A stretch of 64,000 bases of DNA from Fragum whitleyi. Its lineage: Eukaryota > Mollusca > Bivalvia > Cardiida > Cardiidae. The stretch covers positions 72,716,948 through 72,780,947 of the forward strand of contig OX411543.1 of the NCBI GenBank assembly GCA_948146395.1, in the 5' to 3' direction. The notes below the pieces were generated by a model that saw only the letters and a list, made by a program, of their open reading frames with translations, was not told the DNA's origin and made no database searches. The translations under genes and the position numbers were made by a program. Shown here in pieces: positions 10,845 to 23,890 of the stretch (positions are counted from its first letter, which is position 1; every line of letters starts with the position of its first letter).

Positions 10845-11505
10845 ATAATTTTTTTTTTTTCTATTTCTTGTCTGCAAAAATGAGAAAAAATGTCAATACG
10901 CTCTTTACGCATGTGCTTTTTCTCATGGTTACGTGGAAAACGTCGTGACGTCATGTTTTTAACGAGCCCGGTTTAGTAAGCGTCAAATATATTGAAACGA
11001 ACGGAAGCTTGGTATATTTCACTGACTTGACAAAAAAGATACCTATTGATAATCAACCTACATTTCTCGATAGCCTATCGAAAAGCATTAAAGAAATAGA
11101 GGACAATGAATGAGTGGTCATTGAATACCAAATTCATCAAACGAGTCACCTATCAACAGATAAAAAAGTGGCTGTACCGAGTTTTTATCTGTTTTAGATT
11201 ACGAGTTTAATAGATTTGGTATTTTATGAGCACACATTTGATATCCTTTTTTTGATATGACCTATTTTTTTGGCATTAAACCAATATTTCGATTCTAGTT
11301 ATTTAGAGATATATAAATAACGCCGTTTGCGATATGACGTCAGCATTCATTATGACCTCATATATACAATAAAAAACGTAAGTTTGCTTTACATTCTTCG
11401 CTCATTTGCTTAATCATTACACTACGATAATAACACCCGTGTAATATCAAAAATATTCAACGGTTTTTTTTTCACTCCCGTCACGTAGGTCATATTATAA
11501 TGTTT
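10845..11505. repeat. Fragment of repeat A followed by repeat G
   Basis: 10845-11097 retains the TTCTATTTCTT...AAAAATGAGA and GATTATCAA/TTTCTCGATA parts of family A. 11098-11505 is a family G copy, running from GAATGAGTGGTCATTGAAT to ATTCAACGGTTTTTTTTTCAC. A similar A/G relationship does not occur at the other loci, so the fusion is local. Confidence 0.55.
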
Positions 11506-11703
11506 GTTATTTGTGCATAGAAGGGACGAGGTTTAACTTTCACGTAGTTTAGTAAGTTAATATTTTTAATGTAATATACCTGTCAAGCCGTCGCTCTTTG
11601 TGTGCAAAGTTTGCCATTTTTGCAATTCTGGTGCGCAGTTTTGAACCCCTTGACCTAGACAAAGAGACCCGGAACTCGGACCGTGGCAAGTTAGAGTGGT
11701 CGC

Positions 11704-12280
11704 TTAAGCCTCGTTTACATTTGGCCTACGGAGCCCGTACGGCGCCCGTATCTCGCCGAAAGCATAAAATCGTGCGGTGCCCGTGCGGTGACATACGGTG
11801 CCCGTGCGATCATCGCACGGTCTTACGGGCACCGCAGACACCTGCGATCTCGTTTAAAAAAATGTTATACACATCTTTAAAAATCGCAAGCCCGTAGCCT
11901 TGTGCGGACACCGCACGGTCGCCGCACGGACGCCTTGCGATAATCGTACGGAAATCGTACGATATCTTCACTATCAAACATCCAAAATAAAACCCGTAGA
12001 ATCGTGCGATGACCGCACGGCATCCTCTCGATATCCGCACGGAACCCGTACGATCTCCGTACGGGAATCTCACGATTACTTTGCGATATCGCACGGGACC
12101 CGTACGGTCTCATTAAGGTATGTTCCCCCTCAAATATTTTTAAAATCGCACGGTCACCGTGCGGCATTGTGAACACATACGCCGCAGACCGTAGCTGTCT
12201 GCGATGTCCAAAAAATCTTAAGAAAAATCGCACGCTACGATATCGTACGGCGACCGTGGCAAATGTAAACTAGGCTTTAA
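11704..12280. mobile_element. 577-bp TIR element packed with CGTACGG/CGCACGG motifs
   Basis: The ends TTAAGCCTCGTTTACATTTG and CAAATGTAAACTAGGCTTTAA are inverted repeats. The interior holds dozens of 7-9-bp words of the type ATCGTACGG, CCGTGCGG, CGCACGG and CCCGTACG on both strands. It is CpG-rich against an AT-rich background. Open frames across it (for example 11877-12233) are low-information repeats of Arg/Gly/Cys and are not genes. Confidence 0.65.
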
Positions 12281-12494
12281 GGCACATGCGAGTACCTTAT
12301 ATTTTTATATTTTGAACTGATACAAATTCATTTAATCCTTCTCAAATTAAAAGATAATTTGTATTTGGGTTAGATTTTCGTAAATTTCAATCACGTCAAG
12401 TCAATATTTTTGGTCAAATTCGACATCGTGTCATAATCAACCCTAATATACAAATATTTTACTATAAAATATACACTTCAGGAGTTTTAAAATA

Positions 12495-13273
12495 CAGTAA
12501 AATCTCAGTCGTTCGCACGCCGGTGGTTCGTAGGTATGTGTTGGTTCGCATATATTCTATGGTCCCGATTTTCTTCCTTCTTAATCTTTGTAAGAAGGCT
12601 CGGAGTAATACGCACGTCGGTGGTTCGTAGTTCGTAGCCCGTGTAAAGTCCCGAGGGTTTCCAAATAACACAAATTAATATGTTTAATGAGTAGGTGTGA
12701 ATTGTGCGATCAATAGTTGTCCTAGTTGTAACAATTGACATTTACCTTGATTTTCACATCTGTTGATTGGTATTAATAAGTTATAGTTTTGCGTCAATAT
12801 TTACAGGCATTGTTTGATTTGTAATTTATGGCGGGTTTAATAGAATTAAGGATCAATCAGTGACCTTAATTATTGTATTGAATCTGGCTTTCTCATATCG
12901 GTCATGCATAAATGAGTGTAAATATCTTCGTAGACTTGATTGTCAACATGTCTTCCACACAGATTCATCGTAATGCCGAGATTTCATCGTCTACTGAATG
13001 TGTACTCAAAGTAATTTGATCCAAAGGGAAAACACTCTGATTTAGTTAATAATTGACATGTAATTAATTGCCGAAATTACTTTATTTAGGATTTAAATAT
13101 GGACGAAACGAAAGACGATCATTTTTTCAAGTGCAAATATAGGGTACCTTTAGACCATGTCCGATCTGAGCCATCAAAAACTATCGACCGCTTGACATTG
13201 GTTGGTTCGTACTACATTTAGTTCGTATAAATTGTCCCGGTCCCTTGAGATACGAACTACCGAGACTTTACTG
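12495..13273. mobile_element. Non-autonomous pogo/Tigger-like DNA transposon
   Basis: The ends are CAGTAAAATCTCAGTCGTTC and, inverted, CAGTAAAGTCTCGGTAGTTC. Both sit next to a TA dinucleotide (12493-12494 and 13274-13275), the target duplication of the Tc1-mariner/pogo superfamily. Sub-terminal GGTTCGTA words repeat several times. No transposase is present. A 40-codon plus-strand frame from 13099 is too short to interpret. Confidence 0.65.
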
Positions 13274-13800
13274 TATATGATTTTAAGTTTTGAACTTGAG
13301 ACCTACCATGACTCCCCAAACCATTGGCTGTAAGTAAAGCATTTTTTTAAATCCCTGAAAAAAATCGAAAGACTAACGGGTAGGAGAAGGCATTTAGGCA
13401 TGTGTAACGCATATAAAATTGTAACTTTGAGGTAGTGAGTCGTCGTTTGAAATTGATGAGGCATTTAACATTTATAACCGGAAATTGAAAGTAGCTTTTT
13501 TTGAAAGTATTGCTCAAAATAAATTAATGTTGAACATTTCATGAAAAGTTTGATGTTACTTTCAGAGAGTTGTAGTGTTTTGACCACCGAGATTATTTAC
13601 TTCGTATATCGCAATTAGGGCTTGGCTTTCAAATACGCAAACTGCATATGCCAGTGAAATAGTCAAATAATTTTAATCATTAAATAGTTACTAATCCGGT
13701 CTTGTTATCATTTGTATAGTTACCTATAATTTAAGTCTGGTCGCATAAGATCGGTTACAGATATTTAAGCCCCACACATTTCACGGGTAATTATACATAT

Positions 13801-13910
13801 ATAGTTCCGCAACATTTCGAAAATGAACTTTCACAGTATTAACCGACGTTTCCTAATGAAGTTCATGAGTGTCCAAATGTTACGGAACTATTACGGGCTC
13901 ACTACCTTAA
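13801..13910. repeat. Palindromic MITE, family B (short copy)
   Basis: TAGTTCCGCAACATTTCG at one end and ACGGAACTATTACGGGCTCA at the other; part of the centre is deleted. Confidence 0.55.
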
Positions 13911-14610
13911 TTACTTTGTCAATATCTTCCGCTATCAATCAAGATAAAGGCATCATCCGAGAAAACTCAAGTAATGCACATGTCAACATTTCATTTCATT
14001 AGAGTTTGACTACCTTAAGCACCAATTTTCTAATTCGATGTATTTGAAACATCGTCATACATATTTTTTTCTTGAATGATCTTAAACTTCTTATTTGTAA
14101 ATTATGCTTTTCAAGGTGCCAAGACATATAGAATGATATGTTAGGGTCTTAAAATATCAATGTTATCTGCTTAAGGTTGGTAGACTTTATCATGGCGAGG
14201 CTTTGCCGAGTCATGAAGAATTCTCGCAGCTGAGACCAGATATCATTAATATTCTAAGACACTAAAATATTATTCTTTTTATAATACAATCGTTTTTCAG
14301 TCTTAAAATCGTATGAAACCTTTAGAATCAAAACGATTCATGGGAAGGTGCTATACTCATTAGGTTCATGAATATGCGAATCGTTATTTGAAATTAGAAC
14401 CCCTGATATCATTCTTTGTTATCAGACATGTGATATCAGGTCAAAACAAGCTTTATTTTATGATACATCATGAATGAAACAACATTCCTGTTTCGTTGAC
14501 GCAATGCTACTTTTTTACACTTACAAAGAATAGAGCATGGAGAAATATTATGGGGGGAAAAAAAACCCCAAAAAACAAAACAACAACAACAACAAAAAAA
14601 AAAAAACAAA

Positions 14611-14641
<31 letters not shown>

Positions 14642-15142
14642 CTGGACAGTTTCTTCGTTGTCCACTATGTTTTCTAGCCCAAATATTTGCGAAAATGTCA
14701 CTCACTAAAAATGTCGCCCGTAACTTTTTTGATTTTTTATCACCAGAGTAGGATTTAGTCGGCTGGTAATTGGTATCTGACATCAACTACCTGGTACATA
14801 AATTGAAATCAAACGGTCTTTTTTTAGAAACAGTGTGCATTTTACGATCATACCAACTTTCACATGAACTTCTTTGATTTATATGCAGACAGGCTTCGGC
14901 TGACTCGCATATAGCGATCGGCGCCAATCGTGATTGTCGGAATCTAACATCACCTTAAAAATGTATCGCTGCACGTGAAAAAGTAAGTCCATGTCAGACA
15001 CATTCCGAGACACCCATGATTAGTTAAGGGAATAGTTAAGTAACAATTTATTTGATTATAACGATTGATATGCGAAGCAGTCTTTTATAAATGCGCAATT
15101 GGCGTTACTTCATTATTTTTATTCTTTTAACCCCCCCCCCCC

Positions 15143-15175
<33 letters not shown>

Positions 15176-16064
15176 ATCGGATAAATACCTCAGATGCAAC
15201 ATTTTGGTCTTTTACCATTTTCAGAATTGGTCGTATATAAGGTTTCTGTATAGGACAGTAATATCATTTGCACGAGTCGGATGAGTTCAAAGTGCTACGG
15301 AGGAAATGTCCAATATAATGGATATATGGGCATGGCCCTAAAAGTTTTTCTAACTTTCGATATCAGCCAATATTTACATTTAGGATACCCCATAACGATC
15401 TTTGCAATTTCAACTTCTCAATCAATCTGTCGTACCTATGATGTTTTATACCACCCATAGGTAAAAAGTTTTGAAAATGTCCTGCGGCAAATCCAGGGTT
15501 TCTCTAAAGGGGCCGACTGCACAAACGAGGAGGTTCGTTCTCCTGTTAATATTAACAGAGCTTTCAAATTGGCTCCTTTATTGGAAAAGTACCCCAACAA
15601 AACAAAACCCGACAACACTACGGATCCTATTATAGTTCTTACCATCTCGGGATAAAAGACACGGCTAATACTCCGTTTCGTGACCACCCTGAAATTCATA
15701 GGTTTATTTGGTGTGAATCGTACAATAATCTAGGAAAATTCGAAATGGTCTCACTTTGAACAAAAGCCATTGAACTGAAGGACTTAGCCCTAGCTGCCCG
15801 AAAGTCTCTCAATTTTTGAATTATAAGGAAATAAATGTTGTTCAGTCCCGACTACAGTTCAGGCATTTTAGTCCTTTGATTAAGGTTTCATAAAGTTTGA
15901 AGATCCGAAAAAGGATTGCATGCTAAATAATGTATCAGTGTCTCAAAATATCAATGCTATCCGGTATCGGCTTTGAGAAATTATCGTTACTCGAAGCTTC
16001 ATCATGATAAATAGATAACGTTTATATTTCAAGACACTATCATATTATACTATATTTATCTCAC
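13911..16064. other. Intergenic or intronic; homopolymer tracts only
   Basis: Holds an A-rich tract with scattered C (14557-14640) and a C13-A30 run (15131-15173). Several long Lys/Phe frames are produced by these tracts. I see no supported exon. The minus-strand frame at 15436-15699 has an acceptor-like and a donor-like site but no recognisable protein. Confidence 0.5.
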
Positions 16065-16260
16065 CTCTTATGCATTCCGAGGTAAACGGATCAATGTGGA
16101 ACCCCAAGTCACAAACTGCATTTTCCGTAAATGTTTCGCAGTCTGGTTGGGATAACCTGGCTAAATGACATGGAAGAAAATGTTTATTATCATGAGCAGA
16201 GTAAGTTTTCATAACAGCAACAATATGCTGCCAAAATATGCGTCCATCATACAAGTCCAT
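16065..16260 (-). CDS. Cysteine-rich extracellular protein, internal or first coding exon
   Basis: Minus-strand exon that ends at the donor AAGAG/GTGAGA. It begins with ATG immediately after an AG (16261-16262), so it could be a first coding exon or an internal exon in phase 0. The pyrimidine tract before that AG is poor. The frame codes about 65 residues with C-x10-C-x8-C-x13-C spacing and ends in ECIR plus one base. That phase is the one needed by the exon at 10091-10398. The cysteine spacing is consistent with a small secreted module. The intron to the next exon would be about 5.7 kb and is repeat-filled. Assignment to the same gene as 10091-10398 is inferred from strand, phase and cysteine content. 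Confidence 0.42.
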
Positions 16261-17284
16261 CTTATTTTTTTGTTATTTACGGAAAGGCAGATTTGATCAT
16301 CTTTGAAAAGTGGACGATCTTAAACTAAAAAAAGTTTATAAGTGAATCTTATACTGTTGGAACAAACAAACAAAACAAACAAGCATAAACAACAAAACAA
16401 GACATGTATGTTCCATTTAGGAAAAATCGTAAAATTGACATTCATCTAGACCAAAACGTTTCCAAGTCACTCACTCATCGCCCAATTCATTCATTCCAAA
16501 ACACTCACTCCAATCACTCAAAAACGCTCCAAAATCGTGCAATAAACGATCAAAGTCTAGAACCCAAACCGCTCTATCTCACAAAAAAAGGTTGGAGGTG
16601 ACACCCTCTGTTAAAGTTGGCTTGATGGTATCGATGTAATGCTTATCTTCTCAGGAGCTAGGAAAAGATGTTCTGATATTCCATTTCTCTTGTCACATAT
16701 TCCTACAGACCCTTTATTTGAAGGTACCCTTAACACAAAAGAATTGGCTTGACAAATTGAATTTTCATAGTACTTCATTTAAATGCTTTTCCAAAAGCAG
16801 AAACAGGGTCTATCATTTCTTACTTAAATTTCATACGACAGCATATGTTAACTGAATAAAAAATTCAGACAAAAGACGAAAATATCCATAAGAAAGGCAA
16901 GTGTACGCAGAGAACAATGGAATATACATTTGATGATGAAATGACAAAAGAAAAAGAGGAAAAATTCTTGCTTTATTAGCTTTCAACAATTTATTTCAAC
17001 TGATTTCGTCTGTAAACATAAGTTAAGTCAATTTTAAATAACTTCAGTTCGTTCCATTGAGGAAAGCAGTTGCTTAGAGAATATGACAACGGAATTAACA
17101 GGCATGTTATGTGAGCATCCAATGATATACATGTACTAAAATATTCTTAATCTCTACATATTTATCATATTAAGAATGTTTGTTATTACATATTAGCCCT
17201 TTGCAAATGTAATAAAAGACGGCCTAAATGCGTGTGGCATAAAGGTGAACGTAGAGTCACAATACACATTTCTTTAAATTGATT

Positions 17285-18640
17285 ACATATCAAACTTTGC
17301 TCGAACCTATAATACCAACAATTCCCAAGTCTATTGACAAAAGGTTCGAATTACCATTACTTACACACCTTTTCATAAGTTTACCCACACCTGATAATGC
17401 TTTTATTAAAAAAATTTGCAAGAGTCTTTCAATAATTACATTTGGGATGGTAAACCCAAAATAAAAAACACAGTTGCTATTAAAGATCACACAGATGGGG
17501 ACTAAAACTACCTGAAATTGAAAGTTTTATTCATTCAATGAAAGTGAAGTGGTTGAAAAATATATTATTATTTAGTGAAAATACTTGTTATCGCCTTGCC
17601 CAAAACATTATTGATTTGGAAAAAGTAATAAACTTGGGAAAAGACTACTGCAATGGATTAATAAAAAAAAAATAAAAATATGTTTTGGCAAGATGTTTTG
17701 AAAGCGTATGCTATCTACATGGACAAATTCACATTTAAAGACTACCAGGAAATTCTCCTATTTTCTTAAACAGGCATATACTTATTGATTCAAAGTCAGT
17801 ATATTTTAAAATTCTTTATGAAAAGGGTTTCCATTAATTAAAGACCTACTGCTTCCTAATGGTAATTTTGTGAGTTTAGCTACTGTAATAACCAGACAGG
17901 TACTAAAGTAAATTATTTAACCTACATAGGAATTAAGAAAGCTATTAATTCCTTTTTATGTAAACATAAATTTGAAAAAAAAAACCTAGCATTCTCAAAG
18001 AATATCACAATCCTAGTATAACCTGTTACTTTAGACCAATATTAACTATTAAAAAATGCCAACGGTACGTTTACAAAATATTAATAGATAATGTTGAAAT
18101 TCCCACAAGCAAAAGTAAATGGCTTTCAATTTACTCAGATATAAAAATAGTTGGAATAATATATAAACAAATGTTTTTCAAATAACCGAATATAGATATC
18201 TACAGTGGTTACAGTTAAGAATTGTCCACAGAATCCTACCCACAAATACACTTCTCTTTAAAATGAAATTATCAGAAACTAATATGTGCAGTTTCTATGA
18301 ATTGTGTTGAATCCCTAATCCACTTGTTTTATGAATGCATTAAAGTTAAACCTTTGATCATTGAAACAATCAGAAATATAAGGCATTTTTACCATAATTT
18401 CCATCTTAAAAGTCAAGACGTCATGTTAGGATGTGGTGAAAGACTAGTGAAAATCGATATCACTTTTCTCTTATTTAAGAAATATATATACACTTGTAAA
18501 CAGAATGGAATAACCCCTTCTATAAGAGGATATAGGAAAAGTCTAACACTGGCCTGGACTATTCTAAATCATACCGAAGCTAACACAGCAGAGAAAGAGA
18601 CTTGGGCAATTGTGAGAAACATAGCTGAGAGTCAATAATT
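17285..18640 (+). pseudogene. Dead LINE (non-LTR retrotransposon), C-terminal part of the polymerase ORF
   Basis: Plus-strand relic with several frameshifts and stops. Near its start the frame reads LPLLTHLFISLPTPDNAFIK. Further on, in another frame, come YIWDGKPKIK and DGGLKLPEIESF. Together these are the conserved post-thumb motifs of L1/Tx1-like LINE polymerases. The last open stretch (18297-18638) carries ESLIHLFYEC, the cysteine motif typical of the C terminus of these proteins, and ends with TAA before an AT-rich tail. Endonuclease and catalytic reverse-transcriptase motifs are missing, so this is a 5'-truncated copy. It lies in what may be an intron of the minus-strand cysteine-rich gene, in the opposite orientation. 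Confidence 0.75.
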
Positions 18641-18907
18641 GGATGAGGTTTGAAGCAATTCTATTCAATAAATAACTAAGTTAGTTTTTACTTAAAACAT
18701 TAAAATATTGTACTGTGGAATTTCTGACATATATCGGCGGGATACCCACTTATTTCTTTTGTATTTTTTATGTTATTTGTTGTTGTTATTTTGGTAAAAA
18801 ATCAAACATTATGAAAGTATGTATGTATAAACCATGTTTACTCAGTAAATAGTATATATAAATCTATGATTTTACCCAGTAGATATGTAAACCCTTGTTT
18901 ATACATG

Positions 18908-19320
18908 TTTATAATATGACCTACGGAGTGAAAAAACCTCGTTGAATATTTTTTTATATTACACGGGGGTTATTACACTAGTGGAATAACTATGCAAATG
19001 AGCTAAGAACAAATAGCAACGCTGTTTGGTAACCGCGAAAATGACCTTATAATGTGTATATTGTGACGTCAGTTTTAAACGGTGTTACATGTTTCGCGGA
19101 AAATTGAAATGTTGAATTTTAATAACTTTGACGATTTTTCGCAAAATATAGGGTCATATTATAAATAGAATATAAAATTTGTGCTCATCAAATACCGAGC
19201 TTGTTAAGCTCGTCGTCTATAAACAGATAAAAACTCGGCGTAGCCTCGTTTTTGTCTGTTTATGGATGACTCGTTTGGTAAATTCGGTGTTCAATGACCA
19301 CTCATTCAATATCCTCTATG
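18908..19320. repeat. Dispersed repeat, family G (inverted copy)
   Basis: Mirror of 2478-2836. It begins ATGACCTACGGAGTGAAAAAAC and CGTTGAATATTTTTTTATATT and ends CAATGACCACTCATTCAATA. It follows the LINE relic closely. Confidence 0.6.
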
Positions 19321-19867
19321 TATCTATTTATATAAAATAGATTTTTTTGGATGTATCTTTTATAGATTCAGAAAACAATCTCTATAGTTCAATCTCTGAC
19401 TTAGTCAATTTATAATTAAAGTGATGGAAGGCTTAGAACTTGATGCAAAGTATCTTGAAAAATAGTGTTTATGTATTGATAACTGATTGGTATGAAAAAA
19501 AATTGGAATAGATCAAAGAGTGAAATACATTTCAAGCTATGATAAAACTGAAATCCTGTTGAAAGTTCTTGCTTTATATTGAATACTAGATGCTTGCTAA
19601 TTGTTCCCAATGGACTGTTTTTCATCTAAATGCCTATGTAGTTTAAGATTATGACCATAATGAATATTCTCCAAGTATATTGACCTTCTTCAGAATACAA
19701 CATAGCTAAATTTGCATAAAAAAAATAAAAAAAACCCACACAAAATATTTTTGAAATAGATACAAAAACTGACACTTATACTTTATCATACGCTCCAATT
19801 AAAAAAGAAAATATAGCTAATTTGAGAAAAACTAAATAGATCTATAAACCTTTAAGTAGAAAAAAAG

Positions 19868-20005
19868 GGAACCTGCCCTGCGTTCGGGATGGGAACGTTA
19901 GCGAAGCGCTTTCGGGATGGTGCCTCGCTTTGCACGTATGTGCACGTGCAAAGCGGGGTATCGTCTGATGACCCGCGAAGCGTTTTTACATCCAGAACGC
20001 AGAGC
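19868..20005. repeat. Palindromic element with GCAAAGCGGGGTA core
   Basis: Inverted arms on CTGCGTTCGGGATG/CATCCAGAACGCAG and on TCGCTTTGCACG/CGTGCAAAGCGGGG. It is related to the larger palindromes at 20695-20933 and 53484-53762. A poly-A run follows at 20133-20160. Confidence 0.55.
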
Positions 20006-20128
20006 TGATGAACAATGAAATGAAAATAGATTAAAAATAACAAATAGGTCAATATGCTCTATGGAATAAGCATAAAGCGTTTCTATGTTCCAGTGACTCT
20101 GTTAAATTATATACTTATCATATGTTGG

Positions 20129-20161
<33 letters not shown>

Positions 20162-20694
20162 ACAAAAGGTTCGAATAATTCATGAAAATCGTGTACGCAG
20201 AGAAATTAATTAATACTGTATAACTGTATAGGGCATTGTCAAAGATTTGGTGCTGTCAAAGTTTTTCTTTCTTTGAATGAAAACATTCCTTATATGAAAC
20301 AGATGTATCTAAACATCAATGCCGTCACTAGAAAAAAACTTTCTCTACAAGAACTTTAGTCCGAATTTCTTTTGCGAGTAAGCATCACTTGAGAAACTAA
20401 ACAAACTCTTATAATCTTATTAAATGATAAATTTCGACATTGTTTACGTGGTGTCTTTTTGATTGAGTTTATTTATATATGAATTACAATTTATTTCACT
20501 TAGAGCGTTATGTTTAAGCCATATGCTGGGGCAATTGTTGTTTATACTTCAACGCAACCAAAAGGACACAGGTCCTATGTATTACAATCCTAATGACTTA
20601 AGATACGATGAAAGTATTCGGTTAGATAATAAAACTGCAAATCTACTTTCTGTTCGTAATGATCATTAAACGAATCAATTTTAAGGAAGATATA

Positions 20695-20933
20695 ATTGGA
20701 CCAATTATTTAAGACCCGGCTGGGGCCCGTTGTATTGTTTTTCAGTCGGAGACATATCTGCGCTGAGTCTGAAAAGATGTTACAAACCTTTTTCAAATTT
20801 AAACCGATTTGTACGCAAAAGCACGTGTAAAAAGGGGCATAACTTGAACCATTTAGTCATCCTGAACGCAGGGCTGATTTCCGACTGAAAAAACAACAAC
20901 GAGCCCCGTTCGAGCCAGAAATAAGTTGGCCCT
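20695..20933. repeat. Palindromic MITE, family P
   Basis: Arms on GGGGCCCGTTG and CGAGCCCCGTT, then TTTTTCAGTCGGA and TCCGACTGAAAAA. It ends GAAATAAGTTGGCCC, like the better preserved copy at 53484-53762. Confidence 0.6.
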
Positions 20934-23890
20934 ATATCTTCTGTATCGCTATCTCGCTGTCGAAGTATGCTTGTTTTACAATATAGTAGTTTTACATATA
21001 GCATTTACACAGACGACAATATTGACTATCGTTTCAAATAAGGGCGGGATCGAGCGAGGGATTTTATTGACTTATTTACTAAAATTTTACAGTCATTATA
21101 TCAAAATCTAGGGACATCTTTCGTTCGTTTTCATGCTACAGAACTTTATCTGTCGTTGCATACAGTTTCCTACTGTATATTTTTTAATTAATGTTTTTAT
21201 TCGCTTTATGATTTTTATGCAAATAAGCTCGGTGCAAGCTGATCGATATTTAAGGGTTACTTTTGATTCAAATTAGAAAGTTTTTTGGTTATTTTATAAT
21301 TTAATCCTAATGCAATGATATTTCTGACTTAAATATTTATTTATTATTATTATTAATAAATTTAATTTCCTTCAGTAGAATTTGGACACCTGGTCTTTTC
21401 AACTACGCCTAAGCTAAGCCATGAAATAAGCAAAACCTGCTTCTGGTAAAAAGATTCAGGAGGCCAATTTCCATTGAGATCAGTATAATTATATATCAGC
21501 AAGCCCACTTTTATGCACTAAATAATGTTATGGTTAAGGAAATTTTTGTCTTTCGAGATTGGTCATATGTAGGGTGGATTGGATCTTAGCAACATACTCA
21601 TATTAAAAGTGATTTAGATTTTCGCCGCACTAATTCAACGTTATCTGAGATATCTCTAGGACAACCCTGCCTCCACCCATTAACAGATGCCATGAATGAG
21701 CAGGAGCATTACCTACGGGTGCAACACTCGGCTGCAGGTGCTGAATTATTAAAAAAAAGTATAAAAAGGCATAATTCTTACAAAAAAGCTTCCTGGATTG
21801 TCCCTCTTTAGAGTCTGGATAGCTCTTATAATGGTGAACACATATACCAAGTTTCATTTAGATATCTTTGACATAAAAGAAATAGGACTAAGGATAAATT
21901 TTGTCACGACTACGCCAACACCAAAACCCACGCGAACGACGCAAAGGTGATAATTATACCTCGGGTTTTCCCCGAAAACAGTCAAGCAAAACAACAGTAC
22001 CAAGAGGAATTTCTTCATTTATGGATTCTCCAATACTACTATAATCTGGTCGTTGTATCACTTAAAAAAGTCAACGAAGAAGCTTATGAAGTAACCTTAA
22101 ATTGGTCTGTCTTATTTTTCAAAACCTTTTCGTACAAGAGTGGCTTGAATCTAAAAATATTTATTTAGAATATAACCATTGAATCTAGAGGTCGTCAAAT
22201 GAGTTTGAAATAGGAAAACATGTTTATGCGCATGCGTTCTTGCAAAATTATCCCAGAACATCAGTTGGCTATCGTTATAACCTACAAGGCATTTTCTTTT
22301 TCGAAAAGCTTCAAAATGTGTTGCAAGTGCTCTATCTTCATTGCTCGTTAAAATGAATAAAAACATCATTATGATTCCAGTTAGACAAAATTAATCTTTG
22401 TTGCTGTAGCTATTCTATACATTTATAATTAAGCTATTCAAATATATCATTTGATTCAAAATGAGGTAATTGTTTGGAGCTGATGTTCTTGTGGAACTGT
22501 TCGTGCATTGCTATAAAAAGGTACCGTGGAAAATTCTGGGAAGATGCTGATAGCAGAAGAAATTATGAATTATATTTAATGAATAATCGAAATAAACAGT
22601 TGTTCTGTCAAATATCTGTGAAAAGCACAGGTTCATTATAAAAGCATCAAATAGATTCACAAATACAATCTTTACTTAACTATTTACTGTATCCTCTGTT
22701 TACTCACTTTAGAAATTGTGAAAAGTAAAGGATCACGAAATTCAATTACATCGATATACATGTATACGAAGAAGCAATACTTCAAGAATAGGAAAAAATG
22801 CAATAAAACTTTTAATGAGAATATCAAATACTCATCAAATAATCTAACCAATTCAAATTTAGTAGCAGGATTTTATAATATGCGGTGCAATCCAGTTTTG
22901 CTCAGTAGTTAAGTTATTTGAACTCATTAAGAGAGAGAATTCGAATATTACTTGCTCGAATCATTGTATCACCTCTGGTGACAGCACTAGGTGCGGTAAG
23001 GTATATCAGAGCTCTAGCCTAGCACTGAAAAGACCATGAAATACGGAGACTTAATGAATAACTACTTCCGGGATCGATCTCCGTTAGCGGTTCTCATCTT
23101 TCCTAACATTTTCCCCACAAATAGATGGATATTCTAAAGCCTTTATGGGATGTTTAAACGAAATCTCACAAAGGATGCCGTTGTAGTGCAAATAAGAAAA
23201 TAAACAAGAATCTTTTGCTTCAGTCAACGCAATATGGCTGAAAAATTTGTAAAAAAAAACTATTAAACTCCTTTTCCATAAGCAAATCAGTATTTCTGTT
23301 GTAATGATAAACACGTTATAGAAAGACAGGGCAATTTCTACACATAAAAACGCACTCAGCTAGAAAATTGTCCATCCAGTACCATTGAAAGTTCTTGTAC
23401 CTTAGAATATGTCAATTTTTCCTTGTAAAAAGATAGAAAACCAACCAAACGTACAGATATATTTTACTTCTCTGCGTACACCTTATCTTTCTAATTTTTT
23501 TGAAAAAAAAAAGATTGACACGATACAATATGTTTTTTACTGTTTAATAAAAGAAGAAAAGTTTAAAAAGAATTCTATGAATATTTTAGGAATGAGATAC
23601 ATGTAGGTTAATTAAAACACGTCTGAAAATATCTATATACACAAGACTTTACTCCTCATGTAGATCTTATTGAGTAATCGAACAGCAGAAGAACTGTTTC
23701 TATTTCTTGGGATACTAAGCTCCACCACTAAACCAACTATAGCATAAAGGGGTCACCTCTTTCGAATTTTCGCTGAGCTGCCCCCTGACTATAATCCGAA
23801 TTCGTTCAAAACGATTAACATCAAATGAATCGACGAATATATTGGCTTGTCTGCGTCATTGATTTTCTAATTGGTCCGTGAAAACACACA
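20934..23890. other. Intergenic or intronic; no gene seen
   Basis: AT-rich sequence. A dispersed-repeat-like block at about 21480-21980 has AGTTTCATTTAGATATCTTTG and TATACCTCGGGTTTTCCCCG, a type common in bivalve intergenic DNA. The short open frames show no domain, signal peptide or splice-site logic. Confidence 0.45.

Noticed and set aside
11877..12233. 118-codon ORF
   Set aside because: Product of the CGTACGG word array; open in several frames on both strands.
14507..14786. Poly-Phe and poly-Lys ORFs
   Set aside because: Produced by an A-rich homopolymer tract.
15436..15699. Minus-strand exon of the PAN-like gene
   Set aside because: Splice-like sites enclose only a 47-bp piece without cysteines, and the remaining frame has no recognisable features.
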